From Candidatus Hydrogenedentota bacterium (GTDB lineage Bacteria; Hydrogenedentota; Hydrogenedentia; Hydrogenedentales; SLHB01): DNA of 33,366 nucleotides. Below, one piece after another: positions 15,263-24,340 of the stretch; the first letter of the stretch is position 1, and every line of letters starts with the position of its first letter. Both the position numbers and the translations under genes were made by a program. The notes beneath the pieces were generated by a model, which was not told where the DNA came from, did no database searches, and saw only the letters and a list, made by a program, of their open reading frames with translations. The stretch is taken from NCBI GenBank assembly GCA_019695095.1, contig JAIBAQ010000055.1:1-33366 (forward strand). The letters run 5' to 3'.

Positions 15263-16840
15263 CTACACTTCCACGATTCGAGCAGAAAGTACGTGCGGAA
15301 TGCCGCGAATCTTGCTAAGCAAGGCTTCGTCTACTTCACCGTCGACGTTGATGACGGACGTGGCGCGTCCACCGGCGGCTTCGCGCCCTAACGAGAAGTT
15401 GGCGATGTTGACGCCCGCCTCGCCCAAGGCAGTCGCAACGCGACCGATAACCAGCGGTTTGTCCTCGTTGACGCTTATTACCATCTTGGCGACGAGTTCC
15501 GCATCCACACGCGCACCGTCAATGCTGCAAATGCGCGGTTCCAGGTTGTTGAACAGCGTGCCGCAGATTTCGCGCGATTCCTGATCCGTGCGCACATTGA
15601 CGCGAATCTGGAATGCATAGTCGGACGGCTTTGCGCTGCGCGTCTCGCTGAAGTCAATTCCGTACTCTTTGAGCAGCGTCGGCGCGCTCACTACGTTTAC
15701 GGTCTCGACCAGCGGCTCCAGGAATCCGGTGAGAATCGCTGCCGTAATCGGGTAGGTATCGGATACAACCAATTCGCCTTCGTATGAAATCTGAATCGCA
15801 TTCGGACGGCCTTGCATGTACTGCGACATGAATCGGCCGAGGCGCTCCGCAAGCGTCAGCATCGGCTGCAATTGCTTGCGCGTCTCCGCGTCCAGGCTCG
15901 GCACATTGACTGCGTTCACAATCGCGCCGGTGGAGAGGTAATCCACGATTTGGTTGGCAATGTCAACCGCCACCGTAAGCTGCGCTTCATCGGTCGAGGC
16001 CGCAAGGTGGGGAGTCATGACGATGTTATCCAGTTCGAGGAACGGATTGTTCTCGAATGGTTCCGACGTGTACACGTCCAACGCGGCCCCTGCGATTACC
16101 TTGTTCTTGAGGGCTTCGGCCAGATCCTGCTCATTGACCATGCCGCCCCGGGCGCAGTTGACGATACGGCAGCTCGGCTTCATCCGTTTAAGCTGCTCCA
16201 TGCGGATCATGTCATTGGTTTCTTTGGTCTTTGGCGCGTGGATGGTAATGAAATCGGAACGTTCGATAAGCTCATCGAGCGTTACGAGTTCGACACCAAG
16301 TGCTTCCGCCTTAAGCTTGGTCAAGATCGGGTCGTAGACCAGAACCTTCATCTCGAACGCCATAGCTCTCTTCGCCACCGCGCCGCCGATTCGGCCTGCT
16401 CCCACAATGCCCAGGGTCTTGCCAAACAATTCGGCGCCCATGAACTTCTTGCGATCCCAGCGTCCGGCAACCATCGATCCGTGCGCGGCGGGGATATTCC
16501 GGCACAGCGATAGCAACAGGGCAAACGTATGTTCGCACGTGGAGATTGTGTTGCCGCCGGGCGTATTCATGACCACGATGCCCTTCTTCGTGGCAGCTTC
16601 CTTGTCAATGTTGTCGGTGCCGGCTCCGGCGCGGCCGATGACTTTGAGCCTGGATGTCTTCTCAAGAGCCTCGGCGGTCACCTTGGTGCCGCTGCGCACG
16701 ATCATTCCGTCGTATTCGTCAATGATGGCCGCGAGCTCGTTCGGCTTCTGAGCGGGCTTCACGTCGACTTCGAACTGCGCTTTGCGCAGGATTTCGACGC
16801 CTTCCTGGCTTAAGTTATCAAGTGCAAGAATCTTAGGCAT
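15263..16840 (-). CDS. serA: D-3-phosphoglycerate dehydrogenase
   Basis: First step of serine synthesis: oxidises 3-phosphoglycerate to 3-phosphohydroxypyruvate with NAD+. The 525 residues fit the long form. The substrate/NAD domains hold GAGRIG at 147-152 and the catalytic Arg231, Glu260 and His278. An intervening (ASB-like) domain spans about 320-450. A C-terminal ACT domain (about 453-525, KPLVIGRVATALGEAGVNIA) suggests feedback control by serine. The start is ATG at 16840, with AAGGAG 9-10 nt upstream; the frame continues 17 codons further without family similarity. It is first in a probable serA-icd operon with a 232-bp leader before the upstream terminator. Confidence 0.97.
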   Translation of the reverse strand: MPKILALDNLSQEGVEILRKAQFEVDVKPAQKPNELAAIIDEYDGMIVRSGTKVTAEALEKTSRLKVIGRAGAGTDNIDKEAATKKGIVVMNTPGGNTISTCEHTFALLLSLCRNIPAAHGSMVAGRWDRKKFMGAELFGKTLGIVGAGRIGGAVAKRAMAFEMKVLVYDPILTKLKAEALGVELVTLDELIERSDFITIHAPKTKETNDMIRMEQLKRMKPSCRIVNCARGGMVNEQDLAEALKNKVIAGAALDVYTSEPFENNPFLELDNIVMTPHLAASTDEAQLTVAVDIANQIVDYLSTGAIVNAVNVPSLDAETRKQLQPMLTLAERLGRFMSQYMQGRPNAIQISYEGELVVSDTYPITAAILTGFLEPLVETVNVVSAPTLLKEYGIDFSETRSAKPSDYAFQIRVNVRTDQESREICGTLFNNLEPRICSIDGARVDAELVAKMVISVNEDKPLVIGRVATALGEAGVNIANFSLGREAAGGRATSVINVDGEVDEALLSKIRGIPHVLSARIVEV

Positions 16841-17072
16841 GATGACGTTCTCCTTGAACCTCGCTTCCCCCAGTCGGTCGCAAAACGCCATACGAGGTTA
16901 CGATACAGCAGGTGTCGCGCGTGAGTCCGGCCTGACCTCACCGAACCCGTCGCTCCGAGGGATCTCCAATTCGCGACGCCGCAGCAGCATCGTCCCTCAA
17001 TGGACGGCAGCCCCAAAGCCGCCAAATTTTCACCGGAGCGTAGCAGAGCACCCATGACTTTTTCAAACAGAG
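16841..17072. other. serA upstream region
   Basis: This stretch lies between the serA start and the terminator of the lipoprotein operon, so it must carry the serA promoter on the minus strand. I saw a small stem (GGCGGC with GCTGCC around TTTGGG, minus strand near 17010-17030) but no riboswitch class I can name and no clear promoter boxes. Confidence 0.35.
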
Positions 17073-17109
17073 GGCGGGGCGCGGCCACTTTGGGAACCCG
17101 CGCCCCGCC
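17073..17109 (-). terminator. Strong GC hairpin terminator of the three-lipoprotein operon
   Basis: GGCGGGGCGCGG (17073-17084) and CCGCGCCCCGCC (17098-17109) form a perfect 12-bp stem with a 13-nt loop. It begins 22 bp after the stop of the last lipoprotein gene. On the minus strand it is followed by CTCTGTTTGAAAAA, a modest T-run. Confidence 0.75.
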
Positions 17110-17131
17110 AGGAATTTCAGGAATTCCCCGC

Positions 17132-18541
17132 CTATTCTGTCGGCTCAGGGAAGAAGAAATCGTTCGTGTCGATGCTTACGGGGTTTACGAAATCCTTCAG
17201 CGAGGGCAGTACGAAATCCGCCGGCCTCGGCACGGTCAAGGTGTCGGCATCGTAGAAGATGTGGACATCTCCGTAATCCGAGCAGCACGAAGGACCACCA
17301 CTTGCCACGAACAGCACATCCTTCTCATTGGAGAGACAGGTCGCGCGTCCGATCTGCGAATTGGTGTCATCGAAAGACATCGCCGCGTTCTGACCCGTTA
17401 CGATTTCTTTACCGGGACGGAATGCCGTCATGCCCAAGCCGTCTTCCACACTTTTCTTCTGGCCAATGTACTCATAGGTAGCGCCGACGTAAAGCGTGTC
17501 GCCGAGCAGTTTCATGTCACCCTGCTCGCCAATATTTCCGGTTGTGCGGCTGATGACCGCACTGGGGACTTGTCCTTCCACGAGGCTGTCCGCATTATCG
17601 AACACGAACATGATGCCCGCGACGGTCGTCACATAAAGTCGATTCTCGAACACATCGACGCGCCACGGCCTCACATCATCGATATTGAGGAAGGAGTCGC
17701 CGTACAGAACCACCGACGGCTCAAAAGGATTGCCTCCCTTAATAATCGTCTGGAGGTCGGCTATACGCTGAGGGATGTCCTCAAACACGAATACAGCGCC
17801 CGTGAACGGATTGCCACCCTTAAATAAAAAGCCGCTTGACGCCACGTAGAGCGTGTTCTTCTCGACTTCGATACCTGCCGCTCCGGGCACATCAAACTCG
17901 ATGGTTGGCGTATCGCCGCCGCCGGGCACAATCGCACCCGCATTGTCGAACACCTCAACATATCCGCCGATGAACTGCTTATCCTCATTCTGGAACCCGC
18001 ATTCGCCGGACGAGTTTGACACATACAGCCGGTTATCCACGTTCAGAATTTCAATTGGGCGGCAGATTCCGCTGGTCTCTGAATCCAAGAGCACATCGGG
18101 CGGAATGGAGCTGCTTCCCTTGGCCGCAGACGCCAAAACGCGATAGTCGCGCCAGATCGCAACCGTGCTGCTGCCGTAATCGGCCGAATACAGGTCGTTG
18201 CCGGTAAAGTCGCCCGTCAGTTGAAGACTAATGGGGTACTCGATAAACGGCAGGTCGACGCCGCTAAAGACCAAATCCGGGTCTTGCAGACTTCCTTCCG
18301 TGAGCACATTGTTGTACACGAGAATCTGGGGTGGCGCGGGAGTGTCGAGACCTTTCTTGAATAGCTCGAGCCCGATATCCCCAACGGCCAAATCGACGTT
18401 TCTGAATACGATACTCGGCGGCGAGTCAGTCCCTGGGGGACACCCGACCGCAATGAAAACGACCGTGGCAGCCGCGGCTAGCGTTAGGGAGGTTATTCCG
18501 CCCCAACGCATTCTCTCGAGTAGTGTGGGCTTCCCATTCAT
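17132..18541 (-). CDS. Propeller-like lipoprotein, paralogue A
   Basis: A 469-residue predicted lipoprotein with lipobox AVGC (Cys34). It is the third and last gene of a tandem set of three paralogues. It shares the opening DSPPS then RNVDLAVGD, the LTGDFTGNDLYSADY and VAIWRDYR segments, and repeated NRLYV/TLYV strands followed by VFDNA turns, a pattern expected of a beta-propeller. Also shared are GMTAFRPG, a vicinal Cys pair (SCCSD) and a C-terminal block GDVHIFYDADTL...RPADFVLP...IDTNDF. No catalytic motif is visible. I chose ATG at 18541, with AAGGAG about 9 nt upstream, over a longer frame to 18643 lacking a signal sequence. It is followed by a strong terminator. Confidence 0.75.
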   Translation of the reverse strand: MNGKPTLLERMRWGGITSLTLAAAATVVFIAVGCPPGTDSPPSIVFRNVDLAVGDIGLELFKKGLDTPAPPQILVYNNVLTEGSLQDPDLVFSGVDLPFIEYPISLQLTGDFTGNDLYSADYGSSTVAIWRDYRVLASAAKGSSSIPPDVLLDSETSGICRPIEILNVDNRLYVSNSSGECGFQNEDKQFIGGYVEVFDNAGAIVPGGGDTPTIEFDVPGAAGIEVEKNTLYVASSGFLFKGGNPFTGAVFVFEDIPQRIADLQTIIKGGNPFEPSVVLYGDSFLNIDDVRPWRVDVFENRLYVTTVAGIMFVFDNADSLVEGQVPSAVISRTTGNIGEQGDMKLLGDTLYVGATYEYIGQKKSVEDGLGMTAFRPGKEIVTGQNAAMSFDDTNSQIGRATCLSNEKDVLFVASGGPSCCSDYGDVHIFYDADTLTVPRPADFVLPSLKDFVNPVSIDTNDFFFPEPTE

Positions 18542-18645
18542 TTCGTCCGCTCCTTCTCGAAACCTACGTTTCGATATTCCTTCTGCCGCGGAGCTTACGC
18601 GTCCACGCGCAGTATGCTTCACAATTGCCCCGTCCACACCCATCC

Positions 18646-20010
18646 TTAAGGTGTCGGCTCGGAGGTCACGAAATCGTTTGTGTCGATGCTAATCGGATTC
18701 ACGAAATCCTTCAGCGCCGGCAGCACGAAATCGGCCGGACGCGGAATCGATAGTGTGTCCGCATCGTAGAAGATGTGAACATCGCCCATGTAATTGCAGC
18801 AATCGAACCCTCCGGTTGCCGCAAACAGGACGTCGCGCTCCGCGGCGAATCCGGATACCCACGGGATCTGGGAATTCGACACACTAAAAGATACCAGCGC
18901 GTTTTGGCCCGACTGAATTGCCAACCCAGGACGGAATGCCGTCATGCCAATATCGTATGCCTTGTCTAAACCGCCATCGTTGGCGACGTACAAGGTATTG
19001 TCGAGCATCTTCATATCGCCCGCATATCCCACGGTGCCCGTAGTAGGCGCGATCACAGCCGACGGGGCTTGGCCGTCAATCAGTGAATCGGCATTGTCGA
19101 ATACGAAGAGAATACCTTCGTTAGTGGTGACATAGAGGCGATTGCCGAACACATCGACGCGAACCGGGCTCAAGTCAGGCAGATTGAGGAACGAATCGTC
19201 GCTCAGGACTGCGGACGGCGCATAAGGGTCGCCGCCTTTGGGAGGGAGCTGAACGTCGGCGAGCCGTTGCGTCATATTGTCGAACACATACACTGAACCG
19301 GTGTCGAATCCGCAGCAGAAACTGTAGGCGGCTACATACAGCGTGTCGTTCACTACCGCGATACCCTGAGCATGGGGAACGTCGAACATGATAGTCGGGA
19401 GATCGCCCCCGCCTTCGACGATGGCGCCGGCATTATCGTAGACTGACACGTAACCGTCCACAGGCTGCTTTCCGCCTTGTTCAAAACAATCGCCATACGT
19501 ATTTGAGACATACAAACGATTGTCGACTACCAGAATCTCAAAGGGATCGCATACTTCTTCTTCTATCAACACATCGGGTTGCGGAGAACTAAACCCTTTG
19601 GCATTCAGATCGCGGTAATCGCGCCATATCGCCACGACATCTGTGAAGTAATCGGAGACGTACAAGTCGTTTCCCGTGAAGTCCCCAGTCAACTGGATGC
19701 TATTGGGAGCCTCCATGAAGTCGAGGTTCTCGCTCGACAGAATCACGTCAGGGTCCTGTTTGCTCCCTTCGGTGAGCACGTTGAAATACAGCAGTACCTT
19801 GGAACTGTCGGCGTCGAGCTCCTTGCCAACGGACTGCAGTGCCAGATCGCCCACGGCCAAGTCCACGTTTCTCAGAAGAATGGAGGGCGGCGAGTCCTTT
19901 CCCGCCGGACATCCGATTCCTGCTACGCCGAGCGCTACCGCTACAAGCGCGAGCGCCGCTATACGCCACCCTACCATTGGTCTTCCTCTCTTGATGTGTT
20001 CCCTGTTCAT
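18646..20010 (-). CDS. Propeller-like lipoprotein, paralogue B
   Basis: A 454-residue predicted lipoprotein with lipobox GIGC (Cys34), the middle gene of the triplet and collinear with paralogues A and C over its whole length. It carries the same RNVDLAVGD opening, LTGDFTGNDLYVSDY, repeated LYV strands and VFDNADSL turns, TTGTVGYAGDMKML, a vicinal Cys pair (DCCNY) and the C-terminal GDVHIFYDADTLS...RPADFVLP block. It has an additional CC pair (FCCGF) near the middle. The start is ATG at 20010, with GAAGGAG about 8 nt upstream. The longer frame to 20250 would run into the end of paralogue C out of frame. It starts 40 bp after paralogue C ends, so the two are co-transcribed. Confidence 0.75.
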   Translation of the reverse strand: MNREHIKRGRPMVGWRIAALALVAVALGVAGIGCPAGKDSPPSILLRNVDLAVGDLALQSVGKELDADSSKVLLYFNVLTEGSKQDPDVILSSENLDFMEAPNSIQLTGDFTGNDLYVSDYFTDVVAIWRDYRDLNAKGFSSPQPDVLIEEEVCDPFEILVVDNRLYVSNTYGDCFEQGGKQPVDGYVSVYDNAGAIVEGGGDLPTIMFDVPHAQGIAVVNDTLYVAAYSFCCGFDTGSVYVFDNMTQRLADVQLPPKGGDPYAPSAVLSDDSFLNLPDLSPVRVDVFGNRLYVTTNEGILFVFDNADSLIDGQAPSAVIAPTTGTVGYAGDMKMLDNTLYVANDGGLDKAYDIGMTAFRPGLAIQSGQNALVSFSVSNSQIPWVSGFAAERDVLFAATGGFDCCNYMGDVHIFYDADTLSIPRPADFVLPALKDFVNPISIDTNDFVTSEPTP

Positions 20011-20050
20011 AACACAAGCTCCTTCATTCATGGATGAATCAGTCCAACCG

Positions 20051-21517
20051 TCACGGAACAGGTGTCGGACTGAAGTAGTCGTTCGAATCGATTGCCACTG
20101 CGGTAGCAAAGTCCTTGTACGCCGGCAGAACAAAATCCGCGGGCCGCACGATGGAAAGTGTATCGGCGTCGTAGAAAATGTGGACATCACCCGACGGTAT
20201 TCCGCAGCACTCTCCAAGTCCGCTCGCGACGAAGAGCACATCCTTCTCATTCGCCATCGCAGTAACTTCAGAGATTTGCGAGTTGATCGTGTCGAAAGCC
20301 AGGAGCGCGTTTTGGCCCGACTCGATTTCGAGACCCGGGCGGAACGCAGTTAAACCGGGCCATTCGGCTTTGAGCGCGTTGGACGGCTGATTCAAGGACT
20401 TAAAGAAGCCGCCGTTCGGATAGGGGAAGTACCCATCTCCGACGTACAGCGTATTGCCAACCATCTTTAGGTCGCCCAAATACCCAACGGTTCCGGTCGT
20501 ATATGCAATTACCGCAGACGGTTCCTGGAAGTCGACCAAGTTGTCGGCGTTGTCAAACACATAAAGGCCGAAGTAACCAAGCACAAAGAGCCGGTTCCCC
20601 CACACATCGCAGCGGTAGGGGTATTCCCCGCTTGGCAGATTCAGGAAGGACGGACCGGCGAGTACCACGGATGGCTCTAGTGGATCGGTGCCTTTTGTGC
20701 CGCCGTTCACCGTCTCAATGCGCCCAGGAATGTCTTCATACACGTACACGGCGCAATCGGTGGACGTGGCTGAGAAGGGGAAGTTGGAGTTCGTTCCCGC
20801 GCTACACACGTAGAGGTTGTCGCCTACAACTGCAATGCCTCTCGGCGACGGGAGGTTTAAGAGCAACGTGGGTTCCAATGGTCCGCTTTCCACCAAGGCA
20901 CCGGCGTTGTCGAAGACAAGCACTCCCTCTGAACCTATGCCTGGGCCTTTGGTTGGATTAAGACACTCGCCACCGCCGTTGGAGACGTACAGACGATTGT
21001 CAACGTTCAAGATCTCGAACGGATCGTCAACAAAAGACGAATCGCAATCCAGCACGACATCCGCAGGCGTGGAAACTTGGCCCTTGGCATCATCGACGAG
21101 ATCGCGATAGTCCCTCCAGATCTGAACGGTGTCACTGCCATCGTCCGCGACATACAGGTCGTTTCCGGTGTAGTCACCCGTCAACTGAATACTGGTGGGT
21201 GCTTGAATCAAGGGATTGTCATCGCCACTAAACACCACGCTCGGATCCTGCAGACTCCCCTTCGTGAGCACGTTGAAATACAGGAGAATCTGTGCGAATT
21301 GGAACCCCTCTTCAGCGCCGGCTTTGTCAGAGACTTCGCCAAGGCCCCAATCCCCGACAGCCAGATCCACGTTGCGCAGAAGTACACTTGGCGGAGAGTC
21401 TTTTCCCGGTGGACAGCCTATGCCTGTCACCGCAAGTAGGATAGAAACGACTGCTATCGCGGAAAGTGCCGCGATGCGCTTCGCCCTTCCTGCATGGTTC
21501 ATAGAAATCAAGTTCAT
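20051..21517 (-). CDS. Propeller-like lipoprotein, paralogue C
   Basis: A 488-residue predicted lipoprotein with lipobox GIGC (Cys35), the first gene of the triplet. It shares all blocks of paralogues A and B: RNVDLAVGD, LTGDYTGNDLYVADD, QIWRDYRDL, FEILNVDNRLYVSN, VFDNAGALV, TTGTVGYLGDLKM, LTAFRPGLEI, the Cys pair ECCG and the terminal GDVHIFYDADTLS...RPADFVLP. An insertion with extra Gly/Pro/Tyr sits before LTAFRPG. No enzyme motif is seen; binding or surface scaffolding is only a guess. The start is ATG at 21517, with GGAGG 10 nt upstream; the next ATG, 5 codons later, is an alternative. Confidence 0.75.
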   Translation of the reverse strand: MNLISMNHAGRAKRIAALSAIAVVSILLAVTGIGCPPGKDSPPSVLLRNVDLAVGDWGLGEVSDKAGAEEGFQFAQILLYFNVLTKGSLQDPSVVFSGDDNPLIQAPTSIQLTGDYTGNDLYVADDGSDTVQIWRDYRDLVDDAKGQVSTPADVVLDCDSSFVDDPFEILNVDNRLYVSNGGGECLNPTKGPGIGSEGVLVFDNAGALVESGPLEPTLLLNLPSPRGIAVVGDNLYVCSAGTNSNFPFSATSTDCAVYVYEDIPGRIETVNGGTKGTDPLEPSVVLAGPSFLNLPSGEYPYRCDVWGNRLFVLGYFGLYVFDNADNLVDFQEPSAVIAYTTGTVGYLGDLKMVGNTLYVGDGYFPYPNGGFFKSLNQPSNALKAEWPGLTAFRPGLEIESGQNALLAFDTINSQISEVTAMANEKDVLFVASGLGECCGIPSGDVHIFYDADTLSIVRPADFVLPAYKDFATAVAIDSNDYFSPTPVP

Positions 21518-21831
21518 GGCCACACATCCTCCAGCTTTGCAGCGGACTGTGGCACGCTTTGGAAAGCGGCACGTAAGGCTTAGCCTCATGGACACACCGC
21601 AGACGGTCAGCGCGCCTTGCAATCGCACTGCTTTAGATCTTCCAGAACCCTACCGGTTTATGATGCAGAATTCTATGACGAATAGCAAGAGAAAACATGG
21701 CGCGAATGTGAACTTCGGCTCATCTGGTCAAGAATAAACCTCACTTCGGCTGACGTTTGGACGTCCACGCCAATTCGAGTGGCACGCCACACGAAGGCTA
21801 ACACATCTGAGAGGCCAATCTAGGGGATGGC
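21518..21831. other. Upstream region of the lipoprotein triplet
   Basis: A 314-bp stretch between the end of the C69 dipeptidase gene and paralogue C, with no supported gene. The 9-mer ACTTCGGCT occurs twice, at 21712-21720 and 21743-21751, 31 bp apart. On the minus strand, TTGACC near 21725-21730 matches a -35 box, but no good -10 follows. I see no terminator with a T-tract after the dipeptidase gene. Confidence 0.4.
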
Positions 21832-23016
21832 TTAGGAATGAAGTCCGGCCATGGCAGACCGCTTGGCCCAGTATTTTTGCACCCACGACGGGCGCCTGTC
21901 GGGTACCGCTTGGCTCCGTGTCGCCAGCGTCCACTTTTCCAACAGGGCATCGCCGACAGCAAACGCCTCTCTTGGCTCGGGGGGATTCTCAATCCAACCC
22001 GCCTCGATGGCGTTTCGTTCGGGGATGTAAAGATCTCGCAATGCCTCGGGGTTGCGAATAACGGCCCGGTGAAACCGCTCGTGTCGCCACCACAGTGAAT
22101 CGTCGGCCTTTTCAGTGGGATTGCCCAAATCCATTGGATCCCCAACCTTGACCGGTTTGAACAGAGAAGTGCACGGCGCTGCAGTGGCCGTGACCCAGTG
22201 AGAGGAACCGGCCTTGCTAAGCTCGGATACCCACGAGGCGGTCGTCTGCGCGGTGTAGAGCATGCCACCGCCGTGCATGCAGATGCTTTGCATGGTCCCA
22301 TGCATTCGGGAATACGCAGGGGTGGTCTGGCGAAAACCGTGGTCGCGGAGCGCGGCAAATAAATGCAGAGGGCCAAGTGTGCGTCCCCCCAAGGCGATCA
22401 TCCGGTGACAGCGCACTCCCCCCCGCGAGAGTCGAGCGCGCAATCCGTCGGCGTGTTTGGCGGCAAATTCGGGAATGGTCAGAATATTGGAGATTGCGCG
22501 CAGACCCTGTACCTTCTCGATCGCGTATTCACGTCCCGCCGTTTCGAGCACAAATGCAGCCGACGGGTCTGCCACCATGAAACTGTTGTGGTAGGTAAAT
22601 CCGGGCTTCTCCAATCCGCAACCGCCGCCTTGACCGTGGTCTCGAAGTAATTGGACGATCACCTCGCACGCGCGTTCCGCGCTATTGCTTCGTTCCAGGG
22701 CCAACCGGACGAGGTCCATTCCGGTCAATCCACTCTTTGCATACGGTTGCTTGGTAAAGACTGCCTCGTTTCCGATGGCCACGTGATGTTCGTTCACCCC
22801 CATCTCCGCGCCCCAAGTCCAAAAAGGCCGGCTCAGCACCACCGCGTGTGTCTCATCTGCCTGAGGTATTTCGATGTGAGTACACTTTATGCGGGCTCCT
22901 CTGTCATAGGAACGCCGCGGCTGCCAATCGAGAACTTGGGCTTCATTGGGGTCGCGGTCTGAGTTCTTTGCGAAGAAGACTCTGTCTTTCTTGACGATGG
23001 CTATGGTGTCGCACAT
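21832..23016 (-). CDS. C69 family (secernin-like) dipeptidase
   Basis: A 394-residue Ntn-hydrolase-type peptidase. The mature enzyme in this family starts with the nucleophile Cys2, and here the chosen start gives M-C-D-T, then FFAKNSDRDPNEAQ, the secernin/C69 signature. Other family-like blocks are WGAEMGVNEHHVAIGNEAVFT, SGLTGMDLVRLALER and HNSFMVADPSAAFVLETAG. Proteins of the family cleave dipeptides or have unknown amide substrates. ATG 23016 is preferred because it places Cys at position 2, with GGAGAG upstream; the frame extends 41 codons further into the region of the M20 stop. It follows the M20 gene by 88 bp, suggesting joint peptide or amide breakdown. Confidence 0.88.
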   Translation of the reverse strand: MCDTIAIVKKDRVFFAKNSDRDPNEAQVLDWQPRRSYDRGARIKCTHIEIPQADETHAVVLSRPFWTWGAEMGVNEHHVAIGNEAVFTKQPYAKSGLTGMDLVRLALERSNSAERACEVIVQLLRDHGQGGGCGLEKPGFTYHNSFMVADPSAAFVLETAGREYAIEKVQGLRAISNILTIPEFAAKHADGLRARLSRGGVRCHRMIALGGRTLGPLHLFAALRDHGFRQTTPAYSRMHGTMQSICMHGGGMLYTAQTTASWVSELSKAGSSHWVTATAAPCTSLFKPVKVGDPMDLGNPTEKADDSLWWRHERFHRAVIRNPEALRDLYIPERNAIEAGWIENPPEPREAFAVGDALLEKWTLATRSQAVPDRRPSWVQKYWAKRSAMAGLHS

Positions 23017-23104
23017 ATAACGCTTCTCTCCGCGAGGGTTTGCGCCCCAACGGCGCACCAACGTTTCGTTGCTTCGATATTTCGCCGGACCAGGCGGACA
23101 CGCG

Positions 23105-24292
23105 TCAAGCTGGCGGGCTATCCAGATAGCGAAGGGCAATGTTCGACATTAACCGTACCGCGGGTGCGATGGCCTCATCGCTGAAGTTGTATCGGGGATT
23201 GTGCAGCGAGGGATAAGGTTCCGCGGGATTGGGATTCACGCCGAGCCAAATGAAAGTACCGGGAGTCTTCTGCAAATAGAACGCAAAGTCCTCGGCCCCC
23301 ATGTACGGGTATGGCAAATCGATCACACCCTCCCTTCCAAGCACCGATTCCGCGATCTCGCGCACAAACGCCGTAGTCGCTTCATTGTTGTACAGGGGTG
23401 GATAGCGCGTCTCCGACACATACACTTCCGCTTCCGCGCGGTGCGCCTCCGCTGTCTTCTCCGCGATTCGCCGAATTGCGCGTTCGATGGTGTCTCGAAC
23501 TTCGGATGTTAGGCTGCGGAACGTGCCTTCCAGCACAGCGCTGGCGGGAATGATGTTCGTCGCGCTGCCCGCATGGATCTTCGCGACGGTCACGACACCG
23601 GTATCCCAGGGGTTGAGTTCACGGCTGATGACTGACTGGAGAGCCGTCGTTATGTGGGCCGCCACGACGATGGGATCAACACCCGCCCCAGGATCGGCCC
23701 CGTGGCACGCTTTGCCCTTCACCGTGATCTTGAAAATGTCCGCTCCAGCCATGGTCCACCCGGAACGAAGTCCGATGCGGCCTGCGGGAATCGTCGGCCA
23801 ACCGTGCAATGCAAACGACGCATCGACGTCATCGAGCACGCCTTCTTCGACAATGAATCGACCGCCCGCCGCTTCTTCTTCCGCAGGCTGAAATACGAAT
23901 TTGACTGTGCCACGGATGGAATCGCGATGTTGCGCGAGAGTCTTCGCAACGCCGCAAAGGCATGCGGTATGACCATCGTGCCCGCACGCGTGCATGCGAT
24001 TGGGTATCGTCGAGGCGTAGGGAAGGCCAGTTTCTTCCTGGATTTCCAGCGCGTCCATATCCGCGCGGAGCAACACCGTGCGGCCCTCGCCGCCGCGAAG
24101 CGTCGCGACAATTCCCGTTCCTTTGGCATAGCCACGTTCGTAGGGAACGCCCGCTTCGTCCAAGAATCGCGCCACGCGGTCAGACGTCCAGCGTTCCTCA
24201 AAGCGAATCTCGGGATGCTGATGAAGTTCGTGGCGAAGCGCAACGATTTCCGGAAGCACTCCGTCTACCGTTGCGTGCAGCGGTACGTGCAT
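23105..24292 (-). CDS. M20D amidohydrolase (N-acyl amino acid / hippurate hydrolase type)
   Basis: A 395-residue metallohydrolase of the M20 peptidase family, which removes acyl groups from N-acyl amino acids or related amides. Metal-binding pattern: Cys103, His105 (HACGHDGHTA), Glu139-Glu140 (QPAEEE) and His163 (ALHGWP). The dimerisation domain follows, with GKACHGADPGAGVDPI and GSATNIIPASAVLEGTFR. The late MGAEDFAFYLQ motif supplies the final Glu/Asp. All key residues are present and there is no signal peptide. The start is ATG at 24292, with AAAGG about 7 nt upstream; the longer frame to 24340 reads through the terminator hairpin just upstream. It is probably co-transcribed with the C69 dipeptidase gene. 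Confidence 0.92.
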   Translation of the reverse strand: MHVPLHATVDGVLPEIVALRHELHQHPEIRFEERWTSDRVARFLDEAGVPYERGYAKGTGIVATLRGGEGRTVLLRADMDALEIQEETGLPYASTIPNRMHACGHDGHTACLCGVAKTLAQHRDSIRGTVKFVFQPAEEEAAGGRFIVEEGVLDDVDASFALHGWPTIPAGRIGLRSGWTMAGADIFKITVKGKACHGADPGAGVDPIVVAAHITTALQSVISRELNPWDTGVVTVAKIHAGSATNIIPASAVLEGTFRSLTSEVRDTIERAIRRIAEKTAEAHRAEAEVYVSETRYPPLYNNEATTAFVREIAESVLGREGVIDLPYPYMGAEDFAFYLQKTPGTFIWLGVNPNPAEPYPSLHNPRYNFSDEAIAPAVRLMSNIALRYLDSPPA

Positions 24293-24302
24293 GAGGCACC
24301 TT

Positions 24303-24340
24303 TGAAAATGCCGCGGCCGCCGAAGCGGCCGCAGCGACAA
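24303..24340 (-). terminator. UUCG-capped terminator after lptD
   Basis: Two GCGGCCGC arms (24313-24320 and 24325-24332) pair around a four-base loop that reads TTCG on the minus strand. The stem extends by about 3 further pairs and ATTTTC follows. It starts just after the lptD stop and ends about 10-15 nt before the ribosome-binding site of the M20 gene, so it separates or attenuates the two units. Confidence 0.72.

Noticed and set aside
20011-20250. 80-residue N-terminal extension of lipoprotein paralogue B
   Set aside because: It overlaps the end of paralogue C and would bury the signal peptide and lipobox; AAGGAG precedes the ATG at 20010.
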